Shown here one piece after another: positions 1 through 9,811 of a stretch of DNA of 64,000 nt. The notes beneath the pieces are model-generated. The model did no database searches. It saw only the letters and a list, made by a program, of their open reading frames with translations, and had not been told where the DNA came from. Both the position numbers and the translations under genes were made by a program. How positions within the stretch are numbered: position 1 is the first letter of the stretch; the number at the start of each line of letters is the position of its first letter. Source of the DNA: Prevotella sp. (GTDB taxonomy: Bacteria; Bacteroidota; Bacteroidia; Bacteroidales; Bacteroidaceae); the NCBI GenBank assembly GCA_017557405.1, contig JAFYYV010000051.1:111478-175477 (forward strand), written 5' to 3'.

Positions 1-293
1 CGCAATCGGAGCACATCTTCATCGTAGGTGATGCCTAGGTCGGTGCGTATCTTGTTCTTTTCGATGTCCTTGGCACTGATGACGATCAGTATTTCAATGC
101 TTTCGCGCAGCTGTGCAAGCATGCGCAGTTTGCTGTCGGGCTTGAAGCCTGGCAACACGCGCGAGGCATGGTGGTCATCGAAGAGCTTGCCGCCAAGCTC
201 CAAATAAAGTTTGCCGTCGAACTGGGCTATACGTTCACGAATGTTCTCTGATTGTATCTTGAGATACTTGTCGTTGTCAAATCCAATTTTCAT
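1..293 (-). CDS. UPF0371 (DUF1846) family protein, N-terminal part
   Basis: The frame starts at ATG 293 and runs off the left edge of the window, so only the first 97 residues are visible. The N-terminus (MKIGFDND, then [17 protein letters not shown] and [12 protein letters not shown]) is the strongly conserved beginning of the UPF0371/DUF1846 family, whose members are about 500 residues long. The biochemical function of the family is not well established, and the partial gene adds nothing on that point. It lies 43 bp downstream of yidC on the same strand without a visible terminator between them, so co-transcription is possible. Confidence 0.85.
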   Translation of the reverse strand, partial: MKIGFDNDKYLKIQSENIRERIAQFDGKLYLELGGKLFDDHHASRVLPGFKPDSKLRMLAQLRESIEILIVISAKDIEKNKIRTDLGITYDEDVLRL

Positions 294-336
294 TGTCTTG
301 TGTGTATGAAAATGCCAAAGTGCACTTGTATGGTTA

Positions 337-2235
337 TTATTGTTTCAATCTCTTGTTGCGAAGCTCATCGCGTTCCTTCTGCAAACGCTGCTGCTCTTCC
401 TGCATGGCTTGCAGGCGTCCTGCCAAACCACCCATCTTCTTCTGTGGGTTGTTCTTGTTCTCTTGGTAGCGAGCCTCGAGGAGAGCCAACAACTTCTTGT
501 CGTTGGTCGTCTTGCGGAGTACCCACATGATGGCTGCCGAGAAGAATAGGGAGATGAAATAGTAGAAGTTCAAACCGCTGGAATAGTCGTTGAACATGAA
601 GAAGAACATCACCGGCATGAGGTACATCATCCATTGCATCATCTTCATCTGCTCAGCCTGCTGACCTACCATCTGATCCTTCTGCTGACGCATGTTCATG
701 ACCGAATAGAGGAGGTTGGCCACACAGAAAAGGACACAGGTCAACGAGAGATGGTCGCCGATACCCCAGATGTTCTTGCCCCACTCGATGATGGGGTCGT
801 AGGTCGAAAGGTCCTTGATCCACAAGAAACTCTCACCACGCAACTGGATGGCATTTGGCACGAAGTTGAACATGGCAATCCAGATAGGCATCTGGATGAA
901 CATGGGCAGACAGCCACTCAAGGGTGATACGCCATATTTGGCATACTCTTGCATCATGGCCTGCTGCTTCTGCATCTGGTCCTCAGGCTTGTCGAACTGC
1001 TTGGTGGCCTCTTCAAGTTTCGGCTTCAGCACGCGCATCTTGGCGGAGTTCATATAGGTCTTTTCCACCAACGGATAGGTGATGGCTTTCAACAAGAGGG
1101 TGATAAGGATGAGTACGATACCCATGTTCAGGCCAAGGCCTGTGAGGAAGTCGAACACATAGATGGTAAAGAAACGGTTGATCCAGCGCACGATAGGCCA
1201 ACCCAGATACACAAGTTTCTTCATCTGAAGGTTCTTGCCGAAAGTACTCTCTGATTCAACGGCCTGCAACTTGCGGAAGTCGTTGGGACCATAGTAGAAC
1301 TCGAACTCACTCGGTGTCTTACCCGATGGGTCGAAGAAAGTCTTCATCTTGGCCTCGAACTGCTTCAAATAGCCAGATCCCTTCTGCTGGGGGATGCTGG
1401 TCATCTTTGACTCTGCGGCAAAATCATGTTTGGCAATCATGATGGAAGAGAAGAACTGGTCTTTGAAAGCCACCCAATCGAGTGCCTCCTTGATGTTCTC
1501 GTCTTTCTTCTCGGATGTCTCACTTAGATGATCTGTCGAACCATCCTTCTCCTTATATGTCAATGTGGCATATCTGTTCTCGAAAGTAAAACCTTTCTCT
1601 TGCTGTGGACATAGCTCCTTCCAGTTCACATCCATCGTCTGCATGCTGGGCGAGAAGAGGCCTGCAAGTCCGTTGGCGGTCATCTTCAAGTGGAGCATGT
1701 AGTCTTTGCCAAGCCAATACTCCATGACGATGCTCTTGTCGCCACCTGTTTCTGCCGTGAATGTCACAGTGGTGTCGCTGACATTGGTGGCTTGGAAGAA
1801 GAGGTCTTGTGTGGAGATGTTCGACTCTTTGGCAGTGAGCGTGTAGTTCAAGCTTTGGTCTTTCCCCTCAAAGAGTGTCACATCGGGTTTGCCATTGCGG
1901 TCTTTGAATCCTTTGACAACAGCCTTCTCAACGATTGCACCTTTTGAGTTGAGGGTCAACTCTACCTTGCCGTTCTTCAAAACGATTTTCTGCTCATCGC
2001 CTTTAAAAGCAGAGTGGAACAACGCTGTGCTGTCTTCCTCTGCCTCATGTTTGGCAGCCAAAAGTTTGGCTTCCTCGGCTTTCTGACGTTTCTCGGCGTT
2101 TACTTTTGCCACTTGTGCGATGGAGTCTTGTATTTGCTGTTGACGCATTTGCTCTTCAGAAGGACGTGTCCACCAACTGAAGACGATTAAAACCAATGCA
2201 ATGAGGATGAATCCTGTGATTGTATTTTTATCCAT
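337..2235 (-). CDS. yidC: membrane protein insertase YidC
   Basis: YidC inserts and folds inner-membrane proteins, alone or with SecYEG. The 632-residue product has the expected order: an N-terminal membrane anchor (about residues 6-22), a charged linker, a large beta-rich periplasmic domain (about 60-345) and the C-terminal five-helix insertase core (about 360-590) containing [16 protein letters not shown], followed by a basic tail (RNKRLKQ) typical of ribosome-contacting ends. Length fits Bacteroidota YidC. The start is an ATG with a strong promoter about 125 nt upstream. A fused periplasmic domain marks it as a Gram-negative type insertase. Confidence 0.97.
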   Translation of the reverse strand: MDKNTITGFILIALVLIVFSWWTRPSEEQMRQQQIQDSIAQVAKVNAEKRQKAEEAKLLAAKHEAEEDSTALFHSAFKGDEQKIVLKNGKVELTLNSKGAIVEKAVVKGFKDRNGKPDVTLFEGKDQSLNYTLTAKESNISTQDLFFQATNVSDTTVTFTAETGGDKSIVMEYWLGKDYMLHLKMTANGLAGLFSPSMQTMDVNWKELCPQQEKGFTFENRYATLTYKEKDGSTDHLSETSEKKDENIKEALDWVAFKDQFFSSIMIAKHDFAAESKMTSIPQQKGSGYLKQFEAKMKTFFDPSGKTPSEFEFYYGPNDFRKLQAVESESTFGKNLQMKKLVYLGWPIVRWINRFFTIYVFDFLTGLGLNMGIVLILITLLLKAITYPLVEKTYMNSAKMRVLKPKLEEATKQFDKPEDQMQKQQAMMQEYAKYGVSPLSGCLPMFIQMPIWIAMFNFVPNAIQLRGESFLWIKDLSTYDPIIEWGKNIWGIGDHLSLTCVLFCVANLLYSVMNMRQQKDQMVGQQAEQMKMMQWMMYLMPVMFFFMFNDYSSGLNFYYFISLFFSAAIMWVLRKTTNDKKLLALLEARYQENKNNPQKKMGGLAGRLQAMQEEQQRLQKERDELRNKRLKQ

Positions 2236-2361
2236 TATTTCTGTTTTTTATTATCATTTTCTTCCGCTTAACGTCCAACGAAAAGCGCGCCAAACATGTC
2301 TGACTGACAGAATGGCATGATTTTGATGAATGGGTTGCCAGTTCTTTGTAAATTTAAGGTG

Positions 2362-2369
2362 CAAATTTA
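2362..2369 (-). promoter_or_regulatory. yidC promoter, -7 box
   Basis: Read on the minus strand the box is TAAATTTG, a match to the Bacteroidota TAnnTTTG consensus. A TTTG -33 element lies exactly 20 nt further upstream (2390-2393). The leader to the yidC ATG would be about 120 nt. Confidence 0.65.
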
Positions 2370-2443
2370 CATTATTTTCTTGAAACCTACAAATAAATGA
2401 TTTATTAAGGTTGGAAAATACTTCAATTTTCAAAAAGATTTCG

Positions 2444-2451
2444 TATTTTTG
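2444..2451 (+). promoter_or_regulatory. promoter -7 box for the DUF3078 gene
   Basis: TATTTTTG, a full TAnnTTTG match, 26 nt before the ATG at 2478. No convincing -33 element was seen. Confidence 0.55.
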
Positions 2452-2477
2452 CAAAAATATTTAACCAAATCAGACTT

Positions 2478-3773
2478 ATGAAAAGATTTTATGCTTCTGC
2501 GCTAATCATTTTAGCCGCTCTTCCTATGTGGGGACAAAACAAGAAGGCTGTTGCCAGTGTTGACACGATGCCCAAGGTTGTACGCCAGTATCAGGATTCG
2601 CTGATGGCTTATAAGGCAAAACTTGACAGTTTGCAAACCATTGACAATCAGAACAATGCCTTGTTCTCAAAGCTTTTCCTACCAGTGACCTATTACAACG
2701 ATGTGTCTCACAATGCTTTGAGTCTTGAGGGGAAGGGGACTGCCAATTATAACCTTAATACGGCTTTGATGAACCTCTACCTCACACGTCCTGACCTCGT
2801 GGCAGGTACGGAGGATGAGTTGAAGAAGATTGGTGCCACAGCGGCTCAAATCGAGGCTGCCAAGAACACTAAAGTGGAATTAGTGGAGAAGAAAGCCGAG
2901 AAACCTGTGGAGCCAGAGCCCGCCCCTGTGACTGTTGTTGTGAAAAAGCCCAATTTCTGGACCTACAAGGGTGATGGATACTTGCAATTCCTTCAGAATT
3001 ATGTGTCGGGCAACTGGTATAAAGGTGGTGAGAGCAACTATTCAATGCTTTCCAGTTTGACGCTCGAGGCCAACTATGACAACAAGAGCAAATGGAAGTG
3101 GGACAACAAACTGGAGATGAAGTTGGGATTCCAGACTTCGCGTTCTGACTCTATCAATAGGTTCAAGGCCAATGAAGACCTGATTCGTTTGACAAGCAAA
3201 CTGGGACTCCAGGCAACGAAGCATTGGTACTATACCTTACAGCTGTTGGCTTACACCCAGTTCACCCGTGGTTTGAAATCAAATGACCGCCGCACCTATT
3301 CTGACTTTATGTCTCCCTTCAACCTGAACCTTGGTCTTGGTATGGATTACAAGGTGGAGTGGTTGAACAAGAAACTGACCGGAACGGTCAACATCTCTCC
3401 TCTCGCTGTCAACTACAGGTATGTTGACCGCCGCATCTTCCGCAAGAACGATACGGAGACACAATGGTTCCCAAGCCGTCATGGATTGGAAGACCAGAGA
3501 CACTCGTTGACTGATTTCGGTTCGCAGTTCACCATCGACCTCCTTTGGAAAATTGCCGAGAACATCAAGTGGAAGACGCGCATGTATGGATTCACCAGTT
3601 ACAAGCGTGTGCAATATGAATGGGAAAACACGTTCACGTTCCAATTCAACAAGTACATCTCGTCCAACATCTTCGTTTATCCGAGATTCGATGACAATAC
3701 TGCCCGCGACGGCCATCACGGCTATTGGCAGTTCAAGGAGTATGTCTCCATTGGATTCAACTATTCGTTCTAA
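2478..3773 (+). CDS. DUF3078 family outer-membrane protein
   Basis: A 431-residue exported protein. A signal peptide (MKRFYASALIILAALPMWGQ) is followed by a helical region (about 35-150) and a glutamate/proline linker. From about residue 160 to the end there are alternating aromatic strands (FLQNYVSGNWYKGGESNYSML, ending FNYSF). The terminal aromatic residue and the strands indicate an outer-membrane beta-barrel, and WYKGGESNYS is the hallmark of the DUF3078 family in Bacteroidota. No function is established that I know of. comEC begins 9 bp downstream, so the two are probably one transcript. Confidence 0.85.
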   Translation: MKRFYASALIILAALPMWGQNKKAVASVDTMPKVVRQYQDSLMAYKAKLDSLQTIDNQNNALFSKLFLPVTYYNDVSHNALSLEGKGTANYNLNTALMNLYLTRPDLVAGTEDELKKIGATAAQIEAAKNTKVELVEKKAEKPVEPEPAPVTVVVKKPNFWTYKGDGYLQFLQNYVSGNWYKGGESNYSMLSSLTLEANYDNKSKWKWDNKLEMKLGFQTSRSDSINRFKANEDLIRLTSKLGLQATKHWYYTLQLLAYTQFTRGLKSNDRRTYSDFMSPFNLNLGLGMDYKVEWLNKKLTGTVNISPLAVNYRYVDRRIFRKNDTETQWFPSRHGLEDQRHSLTDFGSQFTIDLLWKIAENIKWKTRMYGFTSYKRVQYEWENTFTFQFNKYISSNIFVYPRFDDNTARDGHHGYWQFKEYVSIGFNYSF

Positions 3774-3782
3774 CCCATTATT

Positions 3783-5321
3783 GTGAACACGAACGGCAAG
3801 ATACAGCTTTATATCGTACCCAGAATAGCAGCTTGGCTCATTCTGGGTATTTTTATCGGCTACTTGTCTTTTAGCATCTTGCCCGCTTGGACGTGGTGGG
3901 TTGCAATGGGTGTCCTGACTCTTGTGGCTTGTTTCGTGAAACGTCCAATTGCCAATAGCGTGTTGCTGATGGTGGCTGTCATGTGCTTGGGTGGAGGAGT
4001 GGTCAGTATGCGTCTATCCAAATTGAATCGTTCTTTCCTACCACATGATAATGTCTACCATGCTGTCATAGCCACTCAACCTGTTGAGCGTGGGAAAGTG
4101 GTCAGATGTGAATTGTTGGTGCTGGACGAGAAGGAGAATTATAGAATCCAAGCAGCCATTCTTCGCGATACGATTACAGGTCGATATCGGCATATCTCGG
4201 TGGGCGATGGCATTGAGTTCTATTCCCATGTTGAACCCTTTCCTGTTTCCCAAAACGCTGATTCCCACTTCAACTATTACTCGTGGCTACAAAGGCAAGG
4301 CGTTGTGGGACAGGTGTTTATCAATCATTTGTCTTGGCGCAAACTATCGCTTGACATTTCTTCGCTATCCCTTCTTCAGCGTGTTCGTCTTTCCATGCTT
4401 CGTTTTCGTGAACGATTGGTTGGACAATTGGCCGATTCAGGTTTGGAAGGTCAGCAGCAAGCGATTGTGGCGGCTATGGCATTGGGCGACAAATCGGCAT
4501 TGTCAAAGTCCACACGAGAGGCATTTTCCATTACAGGCGCCTCTCATGTATTAGCTCTTTCAGGACTTCATTTGGGCATCATCTACTTCCTGGGAACATT
4601 CCTCATTCGCCGCCGAAAATGGAACACACCTTTTCAGATTGTATCGTTGGCGGCCATATGGGCTTATGCCATTCTGGTGGGACTCTCGCCATCTGTGGTT
4701 CGTTCGGCTACAATGCTTACGGTTTATGGCTTGTTGTCCATCGTACATCGCACACAACGACCTTTGAATGCCCTCGCCATTGCGGCAGTCATCATGTTGC
4801 TTTACAATCCGTTGATGTTGTGGGATGTGGGATTTCAGATGTCTTTCATGGCGATTCTCGGCATCTTTGTCTTCTATCAACCTTTGTTCCATCTCTTCGG
4901 GCAACTGCATAATCCTCTCGTGAGGTTGCTTTGGGGAATGGTTTGCATGTCAATATCCGCACAAATGGGTGTGTTCCCATTGATCATATATTATTTTGGC
5001 CGATTCTCGTGTTATTTCTTCCTGACCAATTTCATAGCTATACCTGCCGTTTACGTGGTGCTTTGTTGCGCTTTGGCGTTCTTCCTATTCTCGTTCATCC
5101 CTGTCGTTCGAGCCTTCTTTGCACTTGTCTTGCAAACGGTGGTTGGGTGGTTGCTGGCTGTGTTGGAGTGGTTTTCTTCGATTCCATCGGCCAGCATTGA
5201 CCACATTAACATCACACCCCTTCAGGTCTTGATGATTTATGGCCTGATAGGTTGCTTGTATGGCATAATCTATTACTTGCACAAAGGGTATGTGCAAGCA
5301 GGGTTGAGGCGCAATCGTTGA
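3783..5321 (+). CDS. comEC: ComEC/Rec2-type competence membrane protein
   Basis: ComEC forms the inner-membrane channel for single-stranded DNA during natural transformation. The 512-residue product starts at GTG 3783 (9 bp after the previous stop). It has three N-terminal membrane segments, a DUF4131-like soluble region (about 70-180) and the polytopic Competence domain (about 215-490) with its characteristic ALSGLHLG motif near residue 258. The C-terminal metallo-beta-lactamase-like nuclease domain of long ComEC proteins is absent, as is usual in Bacteroidales. Whether the host is transformable cannot be judged here. It converges with the mscS-type gene, the two stops being only 7 bp apart. 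Confidence 0.9.
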   Translation: MNTNGKIQLYIVPRIAAWLILGIFIGYLSFSILPAWTWWVAMGVLTLVACFVKRPIANSVLLMVAVMCLGGGVVSMRLSKLNRSFLPHDNVYHAVIATQPVERGKVVRCELLVLDEKENYRIQAAILRDTITGRYRHISVGDGIEFYSHVEPFPVSQNADSHFNYYSWLQRQGVVGQVFINHLSWRKLSLDISSLSLLQRVRLSMLRFRERLVGQLADSGLEGQQQAIVAAMALGDKSALSKSTREAFSITGASHVLALSGLHLGIIYFLGTFLIRRRKWNTPFQIVSLAAIWAYAILVGLSPSVVRSATMLTVYGLLSIVHRTQRPLNALAIAAVIMLLYNPLMLWDVGFQMSFMAILGIFVFYQPLFHLFGQLHNPLVRLLWGMVCMSISAQMGVFPLIIYYFGRFSCYFFLTNFIAIPAVYVVLCCALAFFLFSFIPVVRAFFALVLQTVVGWLLAVLEWFSSIPSASIDHINITPLQVLMIYGLIGCLYGIIYYLHKGYVQAGLRRNR

Positions 5322-5327
5322 AATGCC

Positions 5328-7706
5328 TTATGCCTCGTTGAATTGTTGAATGATTTTGGCCTTTTCTTGTTCCGATGGATGGATGATGTGAAGGTCGCGT
5401 TGTGGGAATGGAATCTGGATGTTGTTCTGGTTCAACGTTTCATAGACACATTCCAACACTCGTCCGTCATCGTAATATTGTGTCAAAACGGGTACCCACA
5501 CCAATATCTTCAACACGATGGAACTATCTCCGAATTCTTTCAAAACAATGCGTGGCTCTTTTTCAGGATTGATGCAATCGAGCTGCCTGATGGCATCGGT
5601 CAACAGCCGTTTGGTCTTGATAATGTCTGTTCCATAAGCCACGCCCACTTCCAAAATATCGAGCTCGTAGCCGTGATTCTTGGTCATGTTCTTGTAGTTC
5701 TTCGTGAACAACTGGCTGTTGGTGAAAGCGATGACAGAGCCATCGATGGATTCGAGCATAGTAGAGGTATAGCTTATTGAACTCACTCGACCACGAGTGC
5801 CATCGCAGATGATGTAATCGCCAATCTTGATGCGGCCAGCCATGAGCGAGATGCCATAGTAGATGTTCTCCAGAATGTCCTTCATGGCGAATCCAACACC
5901 TGTTGAAAGACCTCCTGAAATCACAACCAACCACGTATTGCTCACATGCAGGATTCGCAAGCTGATGAGCAGCCAAGCACCCCATACCACCAGTTGCACA
6001 ACGTTCTTCGTCATCAGACTTCGAGTGCCAGCGGTCGATATGTCGCTGCGTTCGAAATAGAGTTTCAGCAGACTCTGTATGGTGTGGTTGATGTATTTGA
6101 AGAGGAAGAACAGATTGATGACCTGTGCTATCGAGAACACGCTGGCTCTGAATCCTTTGGTGTTGATGAACGGCTTTTTGAACATCATCCAGGTGGTGTC
6201 GCTCAGGTTGAACACATCGGCTGCCCAGAAGATGGAAATCAGCACTGAGAAAACGCCAAGAACGGGTAGGGCGACATTCTCAATGAGGTTGAAGAACCAT
6301 GTTTGCGTGATAGGTCTCGAATCAAAGTTTTTACGAATGGCATAATTTTTCAACCATCCCGAAATACACGTGATGGTGAGAATGCACGTCAGCTGCATGA
6401 TCCACCAAATGAGCAGTTGCACGGCAAGTAGCGTATAGCCTACCCACGAGCAAACCACCGAGATGATGAACACGATGAGCGAGACATAGGTGTAGAACAC
6501 GTCGCTACGTGGGATGTTATGGTTGTGTCTTCTAATGACACTCCATTGCCACAGCATGCAAATCAACAAGACGGGCGGCAGGATGAGGTTCACTAAGTCA
6601 TTAGGCATCAACACGATACGGATGCTGATGACCAACAATCCCATGAAGATGAGTGGGGCGTAGATGCGGAAAGCACTCTTGATTTGGCTTCCATCGAGGC
6701 GCAACAGCAATGAAATCAAAATCACACCCAACAGCCACGTATATTGCACTAGCAACTTCGAGGCCATGATGAGGAAGTTCTGTTCAGACAAGGCGCGAAT
6801 GACGCCCAAAATGATGGCGAGCAGGATCACAGAGGTGGTCAGCGTGATGCACGTGCGTTTCACCATGAACCCTTCTGTGCGGAATCGTTTGGGGAGCAAC
6901 ACGCGGATGATGAACAAGTTGATGGCCACGGAGATCAAAGCATATAGCAGCAGCCAACCGAAGAAGCTGAGAATGATGTTCACATCCCAGTCGCTCCTCA
7001 CTTTTTTATAACTTTGGTATTTGTCGCTGACCGCTTCGCGTGTTTCCCGTAGGTTCATCCCCAGGTTCGAGAGAATCGAGAAATAGTTGCTGCCGCCATT
7101 GTTGAAGATGTTGTCCTGAATGTCTCCATAGCGCTTGTTGGCATAGTCGTTCAGGTATTGCAGCTTCTTTTCCGTGTTCTCATAGATGCGGATGTAGTCG
7201 CCCAACTGATCGCGGTTATCGCGCAAGGTGTGGCGTATGTTCACGGCCAATGTCAGACATACGTTGCGGTCAATCTTTGCTTTCTCCGACAACGACTCCG
7301 TCCTCATCGTGCTCAGGTTGTTGATGAGACTGTCATATCGGGCGATGTCCGAGTTCGTTTTTTCCATGAACATGCGGAAAGGCATCACGTTCTTCTGGAA
7401 CTCGCGGAACTGCTCGGTGGCTTCGTGGCAAGCGTAGGTGAGGTCGAAGATGTACTCCGACTTCTGCGAATAGAGCATCAGCGAGTTCTGGTTGCTTCGG
7501 TTAAGCACGCTGAAGAGGTTCTTGCGTATCCGCTCTTGCTGATGCTTCAAGAATCCCGACTGCCGTTCCAGTTCGTCGTGATATTTGGTCAGCTCTGTCC
7601 GCAGGATGGACAGCGTGTTATCTAAGTTCTTCTCCTTGAGCACTGCGCTGGCAGGCAACAGCCACGCCATCAGCATCAGGAGTGCGATTGATAGCCTCTT
7701 CTTCAT
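5328..7706 (-). CDS. large MscS-family mechanosensitive ion channel (MscK-like)
   Basis: The protein (792 residues) is an inner-membrane channel that opens on hypo-osmotic shock. It has a signal peptide (MKKRLSIALLMLMAW), a long periplasmic helical region with coiled-coil character (about 25-270), then roughly ten membrane segments. The conserved MscS pore-lining helix and beta domain lie at about 585-690 (GGLSTGVGFAMKDI, then KIGDYIICDGTRGRVSSI), with a cytoplasmic C-terminus. This size and layout is the MscK/YbdG type, not short MscS. I start at ATG 7706: the longer frame to 7733 would begin inside the -7 box at 7731-7738. Confidence 0.9.
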   Translation of the reverse strand: MKKRLSIALLMLMAWLLPASAVLKEKNLDNTLSILRTELTKYHDELERQSGFLKHQQERIRKNLFSVLNRSNQNSLMLYSQKSEYIFDLTYACHEATEQFREFQKNVMPFRMFMEKTNSDIARYDSLINNLSTMRTESLSEKAKIDRNVCLTLAVNIRHTLRDNRDQLGDYIRIYENTEKKLQYLNDYANKRYGDIQDNIFNNGGSNYFSILSNLGMNLRETREAVSDKYQSYKKVRSDWDVNIILSFFGWLLLYALISVAINLFIIRVLLPKRFRTEGFMVKRTCITLTTSVILLAIILGVIRALSEQNFLIMASKLLVQYTWLLGVILISLLLRLDGSQIKSAFRIYAPLIFMGLLVISIRIVLMPNDLVNLILPPVLLICMLWQWSVIRRHNHNIPRSDVFYTYVSLIVFIISVVCSWVGYTLLAVQLLIWWIMQLTCILTITCISGWLKNYAIRKNFDSRPITQTWFFNLIENVALPVLGVFSVLISIFWAADVFNLSDTTWMMFKKPFINTKGFRASVFSIAQVINLFFLFKYINHTIQSLLKLYFERSDISTAGTRSLMTKNVVQLVVWGAWLLISLRILHVSNTWLVVISGGLSTGVGFAMKDILENIYYGISLMAGRIKIGDYIICDGTRGRVSSISYTSTMLESIDGSVIAFTNSQLFTKNYKNMTKNHGYELDILEVGVAYGTDIIKTKRLLTDAIRQLDCINPEKEPRIVLKEFGDSSIVLKILVWVPVLTQYYDDGRVLECVYETLNQNNIQIPFPQRDLHIIHPSEQEKAKIIQQFNEA

Positions 7707-7730
7707 TATTCGTTGTTGTTGATTTGGCTG

Positions 7731-7738
7731 CAAATTTA
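7731..7738 (-). promoter_or_regulatory. promoter -7 box for the MscS-type gene
   Basis: TAAATTTG on the minus strand, 25 nt upstream of ATG 7706. It decides the start of that gene. Confidence 0.55.
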
Positions 7739-8056
7739 GTAAAATTCTGCCATTCCGCCCCCATGTTCCCCATCTTTTAGTGATTTTTCAATGTTTTTCC
7801 GCTTTTCTCCTTTTAATACTTGCAATACAAATGAACCTTTAAAGTTGCCTGAAATATTCCTCTCAACACATCGATTCTTCGCTTCATAGCATCGGAAAGT
7901 AAAACCGATATTGTCAAATAAATTCTGAATTTTGGTGCCACGAGAAGGCCCACATTTCAAAATAAAAACCATTTGCTCGCAAATACGCGAATTCTGGGCG
8001 TTTTTAGAAAACGCTGACTATCAACCACTTCCGTTTTCTTTACATTCTTTAGGCCT

Positions 8057-8188
8057 GTCAAAGCTATGCAATGACCTTGTCAAAGCTATGGAATGAGCTC
8101 GTCACAGCTATGCTTTGAGGCCCTCAAAGCTATCATCTAACCGTGTCATATGCCACATCTGACAGCCTCACATGCCACATGTGACAAT
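8057..8188 (+). repeat. 22-bp period tandem repeat array, locus 1
   Basis: Six consecutive 22-bp units begin at 8057, 8079, 8101, 8123, 8145 and 8167 with no length variation. The first reads GTCAAAGCTATGCAATGACC plus TT. Units decay rightward: the last two share only the GTCA/CTCA start and the TGA near position 17. The same unit occurs at 51770-51900 and, inverted, at 21720-21828. Confidence 0.85.
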
Positions 8189-8267
8189 TCAACTGCATAA
8201 AAAACAAAGAAAAGGAGTTGAAAAATCATTTTCCCACCCCTTTTCCTTCTCTAGATTGAACGAAAAT

Positions 8268-8293
8268 GATGACAAAATTTTGTCATCTTTTTT
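8268..8293. terminator. perfect palindrome with T-tail, terminator-like
   Basis: GATGACAAAATTTTGTCATC is a perfect 20-bp palindrome followed by six T residues. It could be an intrinsic terminator for a plus-strand transcript through the repeat array, although no gene precedes it, or an operator-like site. Confidence 0.45.
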
Positions 8294-8334
8294 CGCATTT
8301 CTTATTTTTCTATTGTCCTGTCAATTATGATTCT

Positions 8335-8347
8335 CACAAGGCTTGTG
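8335..8347. promoter_or_regulatory. palindrome CACAAGGCTTGTG, site 1 of 3
   Basis: Perfect inverted repeat of two 6-bp arms around one base, centred 53 bp upstream of the -7 box at 8394. The identical 13-mer lies at 15704-15716 and a two-mismatch copy at 14344-14356, each upstream of a promoter of the same island. Looks like an activator or repressor site. Confidence 0.5.
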
Positions 8348-8393
8348 GATGATTTTTCTTTCCCAAAACTCCTTCTATTATGGAATCATTTTG

Positions 8394-8401
8394 TATCTTT
8401 G
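8394..8401 (+). promoter_or_regulatory. promoter -7 box for the ADP-ribosylglycohydrolase gene
   Basis: TATCTTTG, 24 nt before ATG 8425. It rules out the upstream ATG at 8380 as the start. Confidence 0.6.
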
Positions 8402-8424
8402 TAACATCTAATATCAATATAATC

Positions 8425-9219
8425 ATGAAGAATTACTTGATTAGCGAGGCTATTGGTGATATTGCAGGAAGTGCGTATGAAGGTAGAACGCGCCGCATCA
8501 AACAATATGATAAGGTGAAGTTGTTTGCTGACAAAGCACATTTTACCGATGATACCGTGCTGACTTTCGCGTGTGCAGAAGCTTTTATAGACCATCTCGA
8601 CATGACGATGAACCTTTGGAAGTGTGCAAATGAACATCGCCATGCAGGTTTTAGTTCCTCGTTCAAAAGATGGTTTACCAGTCATAAGCCCCAACCATAT
8701 CGTAGTCTAGGTAATGGCTCCGCTATGCGTTGCTCGTCTGCCGGATGGCTGGCACAAACGGAAGAAGAATGTATTCGAATGGCTACTGAGACGGCTGCTC
8801 CTACCCACAATCATCCTGAAGGCATCAAGGGCGCAGTTGCCACAGCCCTCACCATCTTCCATTTGAAGAACGGCAAGGATAAGGATTTCGTGCGCGAACA
8901 TTTGTTGAACGAATATTATCCTGATTGGTCGAACAAGAGTTACGCAGACATCCACGATGACTATACTTTCAATTCAACCTGTGCTGGCACCGTTGGTCCA
9001 GCCATGATTTGTTTCCTCGATTCCAAGGACTACGTTGATTGCATCAAACTTGCTATTGTATTAGGTGGCGATGCTGACACACTCGCCGCCATAGCAGGCC
9101 CAATGGCATACGCTTACTACAAGAAGATGCCCGATGCCCTTGTCTATCAAGCTCTGAAGAAACTCCCCGACTGGATGGTAGATGTCAGCGAACGATTTGA
9201 TGAGGTGGTGAATTCATAA
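8425..9219 (+). CDS. ADP-ribosylglycohydrolase (DraG/ARH family)
   Basis: Enzymes of this family remove ADP-ribose from proteins or nucleic acids, or hydrolyse related ADP-ribosyl compounds, using two metal ions. The 264-residue product has both metal-binding signatures. TDDT lies near residues 41-44 and GGDADTLAAIAG near 214-225, with GNGSAMRCS and the THNHPEG segment between them, as in compact DraG enzymes. The start at 8425 follows the TATCTTTG box and keeps the conserved beginning LISEAIGDIAGSAYEG. An HD-domain gene follows 17 bp downstream. The substrate cannot be told from sequence; some relatives are antitoxins against ADP-ribosyltransferases, but no transferase is visible nearby. Confidence 0.9.
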   Translation: MKNYLISEAIGDIAGSAYEGRTRRIKQYDKVKLFADKAHFTDDTVLTFACAEAFIDHLDMTMNLWKCANEHRHAGFSSSFKRWFTSHKPQPYRSLGNGSAMRCSSAGWLAQTEEECIRMATETAAPTHNHPEGIKGAVATALTIFHLKNGKDKDFVREHLLNEYYPDWSNKSYADIHDDYTFNSTCAGTVGPAMICFLDSKDYVDCIKLAIVLGGDADTLAAIAGPMAYAYYKKMPDALVYQALKKLPDWMVDVSERFDEVVNS

Positions 9220-9236
9220 TAACAAAATCATAGTGA

Positions 9237-9716
9237 ATGATGAATGAAGCAGATATTAAAAGGTTAAGGTATTACGCCATTAGCCATGTCAAACATAGCG
9301 AGAACTCATTTCATGGCATAGATCATTGGGATAGAGTTGCAAGAAATGGTAAAGCTTTATATGTATCAGGGGTTGATATAGAGGTGGTATTTTGTTTTGC
9401 ATATTTACATGATGTGGAAAGAGAATATGATGGCTATGATGAAGAACATGGTCCAAAAGCGGCAAAGCTGATAGATTTGATACGGGATTCTATGCTTGGC
9501 TTCCTTAATGACGGGCAAATTGGTTTGCTGAAAGATGCCTGTGCGTTTCATACAACAGTCTTAAGGACAGGGGAGCCTACCATTGATACTTGCTTTGATG
9601 CGGATCGTTTGGATTTACCAAGAGTTGGCATCATACCTGATCACGAAAGAATGGCAACAAAGAATGGGAAAGAGAAGGCAAGACAAATACGAGCCAGAAA
9701 ACAAAAGTTACATTAA
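9237..9716 (+). CDS. HD-domain metal-dependent phosphohydrolase-like protein
   Basis: A 159-residue cytoplasmic protein with the HD-superfamily pattern: GIDHW (about 27-31), the HD pair in AYLHDVERE (about 57-65) and a late aspartate in DADRLDLPR (about 122-130). HD proteins hydrolyse phosphate esters of nucleotides or related metabolites; the substrate is unknown here. The gene follows the ADP-ribosylglycohydrolase by 17 bp and shares its promoter, suggesting a joint role in nucleotide or ADP-ribose metabolism (inference). ATG 9240 is an equally possible start. Confidence 0.75.
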   Translation: MMNEADIKRLRYYAISHVKHSENSFHGIDHWDRVARNGKALYVSGVDIEVVFCFAYLHDVEREYDGYDEEHGPKAAKLIDLIRDSMLGFLNDGQIGLLKDACAFHTTVLRTGEPTIDTCFDADRLDLPRVGIIPDHERMATKNGKEKARQIRARKQKLH

Positions 9717-9770
9717 TGTAATAATGAAAAAAATCTCCACGGAAACGATTATTATATTAGATATTATTTG

Positions 9771-9778
9771 TATATTTG
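9771..9778 (+). promoter_or_regulatory. promoter -7 box for the HNH gene
   Basis: TATATTTG, 33 nt before ATG 9812. It lies inside a 24-codon hydrophobic frame (9724-9798), which argues against that frame being a gene. Confidence 0.5.
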
Positions 9779-9811
9779 TGGCATTGATTTACTACTAACA
9801 AAAGAAACAAT

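Larger units (their letters stand above)
7707..8424. other. 718-bp intergenic region between divergent genes
   Basis: No convincing gene. It holds the -7 box of the mscS-type gene at the left end, an AT-rich stretch with no recognised element (7740-8050), an array of 22-bp repeats (8057-8188), a perfect 20-bp palindrome followed by T residues (8268-8293), the CACAAGGCTTGTG palindrome (8335-8347) and the -7 box of the ADP-ribosylglycohydrolase gene (8394-8401). Confidence 0.7.

Noticed and set aside
2254-2454. 66-codon minus-strand frame between yidC and the DUF3078 gene
   Set aside because: It covers both divergent promoters and shows no coding features.
7736-7972. 78-codon minus-strand frame upstream of the mscS-type gene
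   Set aside because: It overlaps that gene's promoter box and its codon composition looks like AT-rich non-coding DNA.
8057-8188. 22-bp repeat arrays as a CRISPR
   Set aside because: The units are directly adjacent with no spacers, the units themselves vary, and no cas genes are present.
9724-9798. 24-codon hydrophobic peptide gene (MKKISTETII, ending ALIYY)
   Set aside because: The promoter box of the HNH gene lies inside it and there is no ribosome-binding sequence; likely chance in AT-rich DNA.
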